64,000 bases of DNA, from contig DDFC01000008.1 in the NCBI GenBank assembly GCA_002336895.1, positions 136,548-200,547 on the forward strand, read 5' to 3'. Positions 42,263-53,634 of this stretch are shown in pieces (position 1 is the stretch's first letter; each line of letters begins with the position of its first letter). The notes beneath the pieces are model-generated. The model searched no databases. It was not told the DNA's origin and was given only the letters and a program-made list of their open reading frames with translations. A program made the translations under genes and the position numbers. Origin of the DNA: Verrucomicrobiaceae bacterium UBA1938 (GTDB lineage Bacteria > Verrucomicrobiota > Verrucomicrobiia > Verrucomicrobiales > Verrucomicrobiaceae).

Positions 42263-44458
42263 GTGAAAACACTTTCTCTTTTGGCGTGTGCCGTACTCCT
42301 GGCACCCGGCGCAGCTCTTGCCTGCGACACCTGCAAGAAACCCCAACCGTCCCCCGGCCAGCGGGTCGTCGAGTACGACCTGCACATCTCCGAGCAGCGC
42401 CTTGCCCCTGCGGGCAGGAAAGTGCGTGCCCTCATCATCAATGGAGGCATCCCCGGGCCGGTGCTGCGTTTCCGTGAGGGGGACTACGCCCGCATCCGCG
42501 TCCACAATGACCTGCGGAATGAGGAGACCTCCACGCACTGGCACGGCCTGCTGCTGCCAAACAAGGAGGATGGCGTGCCACACGTCACCACACCCCCGAT
42601 CAAGCCCGGCACCACCCACACCTTTGAGTTTCCGCTGCGGCAGAGCGGCACCTACTGGTTTCATTCCCACACCCACCTGCAGGAGCAGAGCGGCGTTTAC
42701 GGCGGCATCGTCGTGGAGCCGCGCGGCGGCGAGCCGGTGAAGGCAGACCGCGAGCAGGTGCTCATCCTCTCCGACTGGACCAATACCGACCCGCATGAGG
42801 TCATGCGCATGCTCATGCGCGGCAGCGACTACTTCGGCCTCATGCGGAAGAACTCGCAGACCATCCTCGGCGCGTGGCAGCGCGGCAATCTGAAGGACTA
42901 CTTCCTCAGAGAATGGAATCGCATGGTGCCGATGGACGTCTCCGATGTGGGCTACCACGCCTTTTTAATCAATGGCCAGCGGCAGACCCGCATCACCGGC
43001 AGCCCCGGCGAGCGCGTGCGCCTGAGGGTCATCAATGCCTCCGCCGCCACCTACTACCATCTCAGCTCCAGCGCTGGTCCTATGACCATCGTGGCAGCAG
43101 ATGGCCCGCCCGTGCAGCCTGTGCAGGTGGGCAGCTTTCTCATGGCCATCGCAGAAACCTACGACCTCATCATCACCATTCCCGCCGGTGGCGAGTATGA
43201 GCTGCGGGCCACCGCACAGGACGGCAGCGGGTACGCCTCCGCCTTCTTTGGCGAGGGAGAGCGGCATGCGGCCGCCAGCCCTCCGCGCCCCAATCTCTAC
43301 CAGATGGATCAGATGCTCGCCCTCTCGCTGGAAGAGCAGGAGGCAGATCCCCGCGCCCCACTCCGGCTGCCCCGCCCAGGCTCGCCTTACAAGCTGCTCA
43401 AAGCCACGCATGACACGACGCTTCCGTCAAAACTCCCGCTCCGCCGGATCACCCTGCACCTCACCGGAGACATGGTGCGCTACGTCTGGAGCTTCAATGG
43501 CAGGACCATCGCCCAGGAGCCTTATATCAAGATCAGGAAGGGGGAGATCATCGAGCTGGAGCTGGTGAATGACAGCATGATGCACCACCCCATACACCTG
43601 CACGGCCATTTCTTCCGCCTGTTGCTGGGCGGCGGCTCACGCTCCCCACTCAAGCACACCGTCGATGTCCCCCCCATGGGCCGGCGGCTGGTCGAATTTG
43701 AGGCCAATGAAGACAAGGACTGGATGTTCCACTGCCATATCCTCTATCACATGATGAGCGGCATGGCCCGGGTGTTTCGCTATGAGACGGACGATACTGC
43801 CGCGCCTCATCATCATGGCGATAATATGAGCGAGACAACTGAGGACACGCTCGCCAATGCCGCCGGGCTCACCGGCATGACGGCCGTGTCTCACGCTGAG
43901 CACACAGCCAAGCCGCGCTCCTTTTTCAGCCATGATCACGCCGCCGCCGGACTCGGCGAGCACGCCCATGACATGAGCTATTTCTGGGGCGCGGCATCTC
44001 TCCAGACGCAGATGAGCAACGGCCTGCTTTCCTGGATGAACCCGAAAAACAACCTGCTCCTCTCCTGGGAGCTGGGCTGGCGGCGCAAGCCCTACACCGA
44101 GCATGAAGTGGACGCGATCTACCAGCGCTACTTCAACATGAACTTCCAGGCCTACGCAGGCTTCCGCTTTGCCAACCATGGCGGCGGAAACCGAATCATC
44201 GCCGGGTTCAACTACCGCCTCCCCCTCATGTTCCTCGCGGACTTCACCGTGGACGGCAACGGCAACGGCCGGTTTCAGATTTCCAAGCGCTTTCAGCTCA
44301 CCCCGCGCCTCGGTGTGTCTGGCTACGCTTTTTATGACACCGGCAGCCGCTGGGAATGGAGCACCGCAGCCGACTACACGCTGGCGCGCAATGTCTCCCT
44401 CTCCGCCAGCTATCACAGCGACTACGGCCCCGGCGTCGGCCTCATCATCCGCTTTTGA
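42263..44458 (+). CDS. copA: Multicopper oxidase (CopA-type) fused to a C-terminal outer-membrane-barrel-like (CopB-type) domain
   Basis: A 731-residue protein with a signal peptide (about 1-20) and an early CDTC. Copper-binding motifs are complete: HWHG (near residue 90), HSHTH (near 134), HPIHLHGH (near 443) and HCHILYHMMSGM (near 491), so all four copper sites are predicted. After a His-rich linker, residues about 545-731 are amphipathic beta strands (WMNPKNNLLLSWELGW, QAYAGFRFANHGG, IIAGFNYRLP, ISKRFQLTPRLGVSGYAFY) ending with Phe, as in outer-membrane barrels. CopA and CopB are normally separate genes. The start is GTG 42263. Role: periplasmic copper oxidation and tolerance (inference). 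Confidence 0.85.
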   Translation: MKTLSLLACAVLLAPGAALACDTCKKPQPSPGQRVVEYDLHISEQRLAPAGRKVRALIINGGIPGPVLRFREGDYARIRVHNDLRNEETSTHWHGLLLPNKEDGVPHVTTPPIKPGTTHTFEFPLRQSGTYWFHSHTHLQEQSGVYGGIVVEPRGGEPVKADREQVLILSDWTNTDPHEVMRMLMRGSDYFGLMRKNSQTILGAWQRGNLKDYFLREWNRMVPMDVSDVGYHAFLINGQRQTRITGSPGERVRLRVINASAATYYHLSSSAGPMTIVAADGPPVQPVQVGSFLMAIAETYDLIITIPAGGEYELRATAQDGSGYASAFFGEGERHAAASPPRPNLYQMDQMLALSLEEQEADPRAPLRLPRPGSPYKLLKATHDTTLPSKLPLRRITLHLTGDMVRYVWSFNGRTIAQEPYIKIRKGEIIELELVNDSMMHHPIHLHGHFFRLLLGGGSRSPLKHTVDVPPMGRRLVEFEANEDKDWMFHCHILYHMMSGMARVFRYETDDTAAPHHHGDNMSETTEDTLANAAGLTGMTAVSHAEHTAKPRSFFSHDHAAAGLGEHAHDMSYFWGAASLQTQMSNGLLSWMNPKNNLLLSWELGWRRKPYTEHEVDAIYQRYFNMNFQAYAGFRFANHGGGNRIIAGFNYRLPLMFLADFTVDGNGNGRFQISKRFQLTPRLGVSGYAFYDTGSRWEWSTAADYTLARNVSLSASYHSDYGPGVGLIIRF

Positions 44459-44511
44459 TGGAACTCAAACCATCAACTCTGCACCCCAAAATAAAACACA
44501 GACATACAACC

Positions 44512-44763
44512 ATGAAAACAAACACACTCATCCTTCTCTCCAGCCTGCTGCTCAGTTTTGGGCTCATCTCCTGTGCCGGAACCTCCAGCACTGGCGGTGC
44601 CAAACCCTATCCGCTGAAGGTCTGCCTCGTCACAGGCAATGACCTCGACAGCATGGGCGGCCCCGTCAGCACCGTGTACAACGGCCAGGAGATCAAGTTC
44701 TGCTGCAAGCCCTGCCTCAGGAAGTTCGAGGCCAATCCTGCCAAGTATCTCTCGAAGCTCTAA
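44512..44763 (+). CDS. Lipoprotein with TRASH/YHS-like metal-binding domain
   Basis: An 83-residue lipoprotein with lipobox LISC-AG at about residue 20. The mature part has VCLVTGNDL and FCCKPCLRKFEANPAKYL, the same layout as the small protein at 6706. TRASH/YHS domains bind copper or other soft metals through cysteines. The start at 44512 is chosen because the longer upstream frame is inside the oxidase gene. It follows the oxidase stop by 53 bases and should be co-expressed. Confidence 0.78.
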   Translation: MKTNTLILLSSLLLSFGLISCAGTSSTGGAKPYPLKVCLVTGNDLDSMGGPVSTVYNGQEIKFCCKPCLRKFEANPAKYLSKL

Positions 44764-44869
44764 GCAGCCCGGCCTTCTCCGCTCTCGCATACGCGCGGCG
44801 GCGGCAAACCATTTCCCAGGCGGTGTCCTGCAGCCTGGGGCTCCAGACAACAATAAACACAAATACACC

Positions 44870-45181
44870 ATGAAAACGAAGCTCATCCGCACCACCCTCC
44901 TCGGCAGCAGTGCGCTCAGCGCCCTGCTGCTCGCCTCCTGCCAGGCTCCCGCCTCTGCGCCACACAGCGCAGTCACATGAATCAAGTGCCACACCATTCA
45001 CTTCATGTCGCCTGCCTCCAATGGCCCTGGCCCGAAGGGGCTCGTGACTCTGAAGCACTCTGACAGCATGAGCTGTGCTGACTGTGAAAACCAGGTCGTG
45101 GCCATGCTGAAAAGCGGCAGCCTGACCACTCATGCATGCAAGACCTGCGGAGGCACTCTGCACCACTGCACCGGCCACTGA
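44870..45181 (+). CDS. Cys-rich lipoprotein gene with in-frame TGA at a CxxC position (selenoprotein candidate or nonsense-interrupted)
   Basis: From ATG 44870 the frame encodes a lipoprotein leader (LLLASC near residue 24), then meets TGA at 44978-44980 (codon 37). In the same frame it continues without stop for 66 codons to TGA at 45179-45181. The downstream part is plainly coding: IKCHTIHFMSPASNG, SMSCADCENQV, HACKTCGGTLHHC. The TGA occupies the first position of the first CxxC pair (T-x-I-K-C), where a Cys codon TGC would be expected. Either it is read as selenocysteine (UxxC) or the gene is a very recent nonsense mutant or sequencing error. No canonical SECIS was identified. Confidence 0.72.
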
Positions 45182-45200
45182 TCCATGCCAGGGGCAAATG

Positions 45201-45225
45201 CCGCCTGCGCACGCGCCGCAGGCGG
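45201..45225. terminator. GC-rich hairpin between convergent copper-island genes, likely bidirectional terminator
   Basis: A perfect 9-bp stem, CCGCCTGCG and CGCAGGCGG, around a 7-base loop in the 50-base gap between the Cys-rich lipoprotein and the ECF sigma gene. The flanking T-runs are weak (TCTTGCTC on one side). Confidence 0.5.
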
Positions 45226-45231
45226 TCTTGC

Positions 45232-45750
45232 TCACTGGCAGTCGCAGTCCAGGCAGCCATGCCTGGCGCAGCTGCGGCAGATGTTTTCCACCTGCGCACG
45301 CAGTTTCTGCCGAGCGCGCAGGAGTCGCACATTCACCGTATTGACGCGCTGCTGGGCGGTCTTGGCGATCTCTGTGGGTGACTCTCCGCCGAGATCGATG
45401 CGCCTCAGCAGCTCCGCATCCGCCTCAGGCAGCAGAGGCAGCATTTTCATCACACACTGACACAGGGTCTTTTCATCCTCGAGAGAAACGGACTGCGGCA
45501 GCTCCAGCCGGAGCATGGGCAGCGCTTTTTCCTGCGTCATCCTGCGCCGGTGCGCATCGATGATGGCATGGCGCAGCACACGGTAAAACCACACCACGAC
45601 CCCCTCGCTGTCCGCAGGCGCCTGACCGGAGCGCAGCGCCTTCAGCAGGCATTCCTGCACCAGATCGGCCGCCAGATCGGGGTCTCCCGTGCGGGAGCGC
45701 GCAAAGCCCACAAAGGCATCGAGATGCTGAAGAAGCGCGTCCGGGATCAT
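45232..45750 (-). CDS. ECF-type sigma factor with C-terminal Cys-rich domain (CorE-like)
   Basis: A 172-residue ECF sigma factor. Region 2 is seen as DLVQECLLKAL followed by VVVWFYRVLRHAIIDAHRRR, and region 4 as LLRRIDLGGESPTEIAKTAQQRVNTVNVRLLRAR with the helix-turn-helix. The C-terminus ends in a cysteine cluster, C-x2-C-x3-HG-C-x2-C-x-C, which resembles the metal-sensing Cys-rich domain of CorE-type sigma factors controlling copper genes. The ATG at 45750 is chosen because it starts the conserved fold. No anti-sigma gene is adjacent, as expected for sensing by the tail itself. Confidence 0.85.
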   Translation of the reverse strand: MIPDALLQHLDAFVGFARSRTGDPDLAADLVQECLLKALRSGQAPADSEGVVVWFYRVLRHAIIDAHRRRMTQEKALPMLRLELPQSVSLEDEKTLCQCVMKMLPLLPEADAELLRRIDLGGESPTEIAKTAQQRVNTVNVRLLRARQKLRAQVENICRSCARHGCLDCDCQ

Positions 45751-45779
45751 CACCCGATCATACGAGGCGTAAGAAAGCC

Positions 45780-45803
45780 TGTAACATTTTTTATCTGCTG
45801 CGT
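45780..45803 (+). promoter_or_regulatory. Candidate ECF-type promoter for the HMA-membrane gene
   Basis: TGTAAC (45780-45785) and CGT (45801-45803) separated by 15 bases, the common AAC/CGT layout of ECF promoters, 57 bases before the start at 45861 and opposite the sigma gene. Speculative but well placed. Confidence 0.35.
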
Positions 45804-45860
45804 GAGCAGGAATGAAGGGGGCATCCCTTCGGCCAACTCTTAACTCAACCTCTGAAATCC

Positions 45861-46583
45861 ATGAACCTTCCACAGAAATTCGAACTCACCGGCTTGTCCT
45901 GCACCTCCTGCGTGGAAAAAATCACCGCAAGGCTGCAGAAGCATCCAGACATCACCGAAGCTGTCGTCACCCTGCATCCTCCCCAGGCCAGCATCAGGAC
46001 CAATCACGTGCTTAGCGATGAGGAAATGAACGAGTGGCTGCGTCCTCTGGGGAAGTATCAGGTGGCCGCGCCGGCTGCTTCTGACGAATCCGAGCTGCCC
46101 GACACAAGCACCAGCACTTACCGTCCGCTCATCATCCTTCTGAGCTATCTGCTGCTGGTTATCACGGCAGTGAATGTGATGAAGGGCGGCTTTGATCCGG
46201 CGCTTTCCATGCGGCTTTTCATGGGCGGCTTCTTCATCGCTTTTTCCTTCTTCAAAATGCTCGACCTGCGCGGCTTTAGCGATGCCTACCGCAGCTACGA
46301 TCTCGTGGTCAAGGTGCTGCCATCGTATGGATTCGTGTATCCCTTCATCGAGCTCCTTCTCGGCCTCGCCTACCTGGCTAACGTGCAACCCACTTGGGTG
46401 AATGCCATCACGGCGCTGATCATGGGCGTGAGCCTGCTGGGCGTGCTCAGGGCGGTGATGTCCAGGAAAGCCATACGCTGCGCCTGCCTCGGCACGGTTT
46501 TCAACCTGCCCATGTCCACCGTCACCATCATCGAAGACGGCCTCATGCTGGTCATGGCATGCTGGGCACTGATCCATCCATGA
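45861..46583 (+). CDS. Heavy-metal-associated (HMA) domain plus MauE/DoxX-like membrane protein
   Basis: A 240-residue protein. Residues about 5-70 form an HMA domain with the metal motif CTSC at residues 14-17 (TGLSCTSCVEKI). After a linker, four to five transmembrane segments (about 92-112, 120-138, 150-175, 180-200, 218-238) resemble the MauE/DoxX family, with a C-A-C pair near residue 207 (IRCACLGTV). Likely moves or delivers copper or another metal across the membrane. It diverges from the sigma gene and lies downstream of a candidate ECF promoter. Confidence 0.85.
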   Translation: MNLPQKFELTGLSCTSCVEKITARLQKHPDITEAVVTLHPPQASIRTNHVLSDEEMNEWLRPLGKYQVAAPAASDESELPDTSTSTYRPLIILLSYLLLVITAVNVMKGGFDPALSMRLFMGGFFIAFSFFKMLDLRGFSDAYRSYDLVVKVLPSYGFVYPFIELLLGLAYLANVQPTWVNAITALIMGVSLLGVLRAVMSRKAIRCACLGTVFNLPMSTVTIIEDGLMLVMACWALIHP

Positions 46584-46625
46584 GGACAGGCTATGCCGCT
46601 TGTGTCTTGCTGTGGCGGCAAGCCG

Positions 46626-47573
46626 TCATGATTTCGTCTCATACACCGCGCCTAGCTTTAGCAGCAGGGCTTCCAGCTTGGAGTAGTACTCGTCCTCGTT
46701 CATCTTGGCGCGCTGGTCTTTGAGCGTTTTTAGTTCGCGTTCGAGAGCATCGCGGGTGGTGCGCTGGGCGTCGGTGAGCTGCTGCTCTTCGGGGCTGAGG
46801 ACGAGGACGAGCTGCGCGGCGCGTGCACCATCAATGGGGGCTGCGGTGGTGGCGGGGGCTTCGGCTTCCAGCACCTCGCTGCGGGTGCCGATGCCGTCGC
46901 CGTTGTCTTCGATCAGGGCGTGCTCGGTGGCCAGGCGGCCTTCGTTTTCATAGAAGAGCGCGGCGGACTTGCTGGCGTGGCGGAAGGCTTCGAGAAGAGA
47001 GACCTGCTTGTCCTGATTCAGGTCGGCGTCGGGCAGTCCGCCGATGGCTTCGGCGAAGTACTCGCCAAAGCGGGCGTAGAAGACTTCGTCAGGGCTTTTG
47101 GTGGAGGTGATGATGATGCGGCCTTTGCCGGAGAGCGCCTTTAAAAAGCCGCCGCTGGAGGAGGCGGTGTGGATCACGGCCACCTCCTGCTTCAGCGGCT
47201 TGAGCCAGCCTGCGAGCTGTTTCATATCCAGGTCCGGCCCCTCGGTGTTGAACTTGGCATCGCGCCCGTCAAAGGTGCCGTGGCCGATGAGCACCAGCCA
47301 GAGCGAGTGCGAGGCATCGGCGGTGGTGAGAGCCTGGGCGAGATCCTCCACAGATTTCTCTCCGCGTATGATCTTGGAGGGCACTTCGGCTTTGACGCAG
47401 GCGTTCGTCCACGCCGTGACCTGGGTTTGGAATTTCTTGCCGTATTCCTCCGTGCCGGATGCACCGAGGACGATGACGACATCCAGCGTGCGCGGGGCGG
47501 CGTGGAGCTGCATGCCGGTCAGCATGAGACAGAGGGCGGTCCAGAGCTTAAGCGCGTTCAGATGTTTCATCAT
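46626..47573 (-). CDS. Secreted caspase-like (C13/C14-fold) protein lacking an obvious catalytic cysteine
   Basis: A 315-residue protein with a signal peptide (about 1-25). It follows the caspase/C13 fold pattern: LDVVIVLGASG, IGHGTFDGRDAKFN (His region, near residue 100), then VIHTASSSGGFLKAL near 145 at the position where caspase-like enzymes place their nucleophile. Here it reads S-S-S, so activity is doubtful. An EF-hand-like DADLNQDKQVSLLEAF lies near residue 195, and a C-terminal helix region follows. The start overlaps the vWA gene stop (ATGATGA). Confidence 0.7.
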   Translation of the reverse strand: MMKHLNALKLWTALCLMLTGMQLHAAPRTLDVVIVLGASGTEEYGKKFQTQVTAWTNACVKAEVPSKIIRGEKSVEDLAQALTTADASHSLWLVLIGHGTFDGRDAKFNTEGPDLDMKQLAGWLKPLKQEVAVIHTASSSGGFLKALSGKGRIIITSTKSPDEVFYARFGEYFAEAIGGLPDADLNQDKQVSLLEAFRHASKSAALFYENEGRLATEHALIEDNGDGIGTRSEVLEAEAPATTAAPIDGARAAQLVLVLSPEEQQLTDAQRTTRDALERELKTLKDQRAKMNEDEYYSKLEALLLKLGAVYETKS

Positions 47574-49885
47574 GCCATGCCTCCCTTTCTACGCAGAAAC
47601 CACTCCGCGCCGATGAGCAGCAGCAGCGCAAGGAAGATCCACGGCGAGTGCCACAGCGGGGTGGAAAGCGTGACCTCCACTGGCACGCGGATGTTTTTCA
47701 GCAGCTCCGGCAGGCGACCGATCTCCTCCAGTGTGAGCATCTGCCCCTGGGTGTCCGTGGCGATGCGCTGCATCAGCGCCTTGTCGGGCTCCAGACGGCT
47801 GAACTCCACGGCCTGCGGATCGTACGTCCATCCAGTGGCGCGGGTGCCGAGGGTGGCGTGCTTTTCCATGTCCTCCACGCTGGCGGTGGCGCGGTAGTTT
47901 CCAGCGGCGCTGGCAAAGAACTCGGTCTCAAACAGCCCCGCCTCCTTGAGGCTGGGCTCGGCGAAGAGCTGGGATTTTTTGCCGTCGGGCTGTGTCACCT
48001 CCACCTTCACCATGGCGTCTCCGTGGGCTTTGAAGGCGCGGTCTCGTACACGCACGGAGAGCTTCACACGCTCGCGGTCGGCGGCGTCGGTTTCTGCGGC
48101 GAAGGTGATGCTGTCCGTCACATCCACCACCAGCCAGCGCATGAGCTGCCGCCAGGCACGCTCCATGTCCTTGCGCTGCTCCTCGTCCTTCATGCCCCAG
48201 CGCCAGAGGTCCGCCACCAGCACACTGCCTACGCGGCCTTCGCCAAAGCGCTGGGACACGATGGCCGGCACCGTGGTCTGCGCTGCGTCTGACACCGTGG
48301 CCAGAATGCTGGCGCCCGGTTTGATGGAGAAGGTCTGATTGATGGAAAAGAAGGCGGGCATGGTGGCCAGGCGCTTCTCATCCTCGGCGCGGTCGGTGCG
48401 CAGGCGCATCCAGGGCTCCAGCCAGCCTTCACGGGTTAAATTAAAGCGCGCATCCAGCATCGGGCCCGTGGTGCTGGTGCGGTCCAGGTACACCGGGAGC
48501 ATGCTGCCGATGGGCGTGTGGTCATACCCGCCTGCCTGGTAGCACTCCTGCCCGCCGAGCATGAGCAGCGCGCCGCCGCGCTCGCTGACAAAGCGCTGGA
48601 TCAGATGCATCTGCTCCTGGGTAAAGAAGGCTGCCTCCAGGTCATCGATGATGATGGCGCGGTACTCGCTGAAAAGATCCTCGGCGGATTTGGGGAAGCC
48701 GTCGCTGAGTTCTTTGGAATCCCGCGTGCCCAGACGGATGAGCACAGGCTGGTCGTAGCGCTGGGCTTCCTCGCCCTCCTTGGCACCAAAGCCACGGAAG
48801 AGCGGATTGCTGCTCTCTCCCGCATGGCCGCGCCATTCAAACTTGGGCTCGCGTTTGGCGATGCGCACGAGGCTCGGCATCTGGATGTCGTCATCTCCTG
48901 CGATGGCTCGGCGCAGGTACTTGTACTCCCAGTTTGGACGACCTGCGATGTAGAGCACGCGGTAGGGGCCTGCGCCGCGATCCGCCGCCAGCAGCCGCGT
49001 GTTGTTGGCCAGCGTGGCCTCTTTCACACCTTCGGCCTTGAGTTCAAGCTTGTGAAAGGTCACGCCCGGTTTGGCCACCGGGATGCGCAGTCGCACGGTC
49101 TGTGGCGAGTCTCCATTGAAGGTGATCTTCTCCGTCACCACCGCCTTGCCCTGCTCATCCAGCGCGGAAAGTGTGGCCTGTTTTCCACTGAGGCCATGGG
49201 AGGACACACGGGAGGTGAGGGTGATGGGCGCATCCTCAAAGGGGCTGGTGGCCACCGTGGCATCCAGAATGGCGAGGTCCGGGGCAGGGGACTGCTTTCC
49301 AGCCAGCACGGTGAAGACGGGAGAACCAGCGGCCTGCGACTTCCACGCTGTGGCGTCTGTGGCATTGCCATCACTGATGAGCACCACGGCGGCGAGATTG
49401 CTGCCACCGCTGCGCAGCGTCATGAGCGTGCGGCAGAGGTCTGAGCGCGTACCGTCATATATAAGAGTGTGGAAATGCGGCACACTTTGCGTCTGGGCAC
49501 CTGCCGTCATGAGACGCAGGCGGAAGTCCTCGCTCAGAGCGCGAATCCACGCTGCATCCTGCTTTCCATCATTGAGCGCTGCCGTGACCTGTGCGGCGCG
49601 TGTGGGCTCGCCGGGTTTTTCCGCAGTCTCCAGAGAGGCGCTGGTGTCCACCAGCACGATGATTTCATTCTCGCCCTTCTTCGGCTGCTGACTGGTCCAC
49701 AGCGGGTCCAGCAGGCAGAGGGCTAGCAGAGCCAGAGCGGCCAGCTTGCAAAGCATGGCGGCCAGTCTGCGCCAGCCACGCAGCGGGCTGCGGCGGTAGC
49801 CCTGCCAGAGCAGCGCGAGGACGACCACGACCACCACGGCGGCGAGCCAGGTGCTGTGGGTGTTCTGCCAGAGGATGCGGGGCAT
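47570..49885 (-). CDS. Membrane protein with vWA domain and glutamine-amidotransferase-like domain
   Basis: A 771-residue protein. Two N-terminal membrane segments lie near residues 10-27 and 41-59. A vWA domain (about 75-210) has MIDAS motif VDTSAS near residue 76 and LISDGN. Ig-like strands follow, then a class I glutamine-amidotransferase-like domain (about 395-500) with YRAIIIDDLEAAFF and GGALLMLGGQECYQAGGYD. The C-terminal helix (about 748-768, IFLALLLLIGAEWFL) anchors it again. This layout is common in Verrucomicrobia and Planctomycetes next to Bat-like vWA proteins. The ATG at 49885 is chosen since the upstream frame adds nothing. Coupled to the caspase-like gene. Confidence 0.8.
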   Translation of the reverse strand: MPRILWQNTHSTWLAAVVVVVVLALLWQGYRRSPLRGWRRLAAMLCKLAALALLALCLLDPLWTSQQPKKGENEIIVLVDTSASLETAEKPGEPTRAAQVTAALNDGKQDAAWIRALSEDFRLRLMTAGAQTQSVPHFHTLIYDGTRSDLCRTLMTLRSGGSNLAAVVLISDGNATDATAWKSQAAGSPVFTVLAGKQSPAPDLAILDATVATSPFEDAPITLTSRVSSHGLSGKQATLSALDEQGKAVVTEKITFNGDSPQTVRLRIPVAKPGVTFHKLELKAEGVKEATLANNTRLLAADRGAGPYRVLYIAGRPNWEYKYLRRAIAGDDDIQMPSLVRIAKREPKFEWRGHAGESSNPLFRGFGAKEGEEAQRYDQPVLIRLGTRDSKELSDGFPKSAEDLFSEYRAIIIDDLEAAFFTQEQMHLIQRFVSERGGALLMLGGQECYQAGGYDHTPIGSMLPVYLDRTSTTGPMLDARFNLTREGWLEPWMRLRTDRAEDEKRLATMPAFFSINQTFSIKPGASILATVSDAAQTTVPAIVSQRFGEGRVGSVLVADLWRWGMKDEEQRKDMERAWRQLMRWLVVDVTDSITFAAETDAADRERVKLSVRVRDRAFKAHGDAMVKVEVTQPDGKKSQLFAEPSLKEAGLFETEFFASAAGNYRATASVEDMEKHATLGTRATGWTYDPQAVEFSRLEPDKALMQRIATDTQGQMLTLEEIGRLPELLKNIRVPVEVTLSTPLWHSPWIFLALLLLIGAEWFLRRKGGMA

Positions 49886-49960
49886 GGGCTGCCAGTAAAC
49901 GTGAGGTGCGGCCAAAAAGCTACATGACAACCGCTGTCAACGGCACTCGTTGCCAAAAAA

Positions 49961-50275
49961 ATGAGCATCGAAGCGCTTGTCGGCGCGCCCATTCTCGATT
50001 TCATCCGGCGCATTATCACTCCCGCATCCGCCATGCCCCTCGTCGATCCCTATGCATTCCAGCTCGCCGGTTTCAGCGAGGGCGACGTGGATGAGATCCT
50101 GGCCGATCTGGAATACCTGCACCGCAACTCACGCTGGACGCACCGGCGTGATCAGATCGAGCGCATGATCGTGGAATCTCCGGTGATTTTGCTCGATTTC
50201 CTGCGCAGTGTGAGGCCGGAAGTGGTGCGCAGCGCCATGATACCCCGGCGGGTCAAGGACGCGGTACTTCGTTAA
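49961..50275 (+). CDS. Small protein of unknown function
   Basis: A 104-residue, mostly helical, charged protein with no signal peptide or membrane segment. The segment LAGFSEGDVDEILADLEYLHRNSRWTHR and the tail AMIPRRVKDAVLR suggest a folded domain, but no family comes to mind. It diverges from the vWA gene with a 75-base gap and lies about 100 bases before secA. Kept because its frame is intact and preceded by an A-rich leader. Confidence 0.55.
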   Translation: MSIEALVGAPILDFIRRIITPASAMPLVDPYAFQLAGFSEGDVDEILADLEYLHRNSRWTHRRDQIERMIVESPVILLDFLRSVRPEVVRSAMIPRRVKDAVLR

Positions 50276-50374
50276 GACGGCCTTTTTGAGTCCTTGCGCA
50301 CTGGCTGACATCCGCCACATTCGGCGTCCCTCCGTTCCGGCCATTGTGGGTCGGGCGTCGTATTCTATTTCCCC

Positions 50375-53599
<3,225 letters not shown>

Positions 53600-53634
53600 C
53601 TTGCGGCTGAGTCATCCGCAGATAAGACCGTCGC

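Noticed and set aside
44764..44869. CCCAGG/CCTGGG inverted repeat as a terminator between the two lipoprotein genes
   Set aside because: A 6-bp stem with a long loop and no T-tract is not convincing.
44984..45041. Canonical SECIS element after the in-frame TGA
   Set aside because: The immediate hairpin has a 10-base CA-rich loop without the G/U apex and the second hairpin is about 50 bases away, so neither fits a classical bacterial SECIS. This does not exclude a non-standard one.
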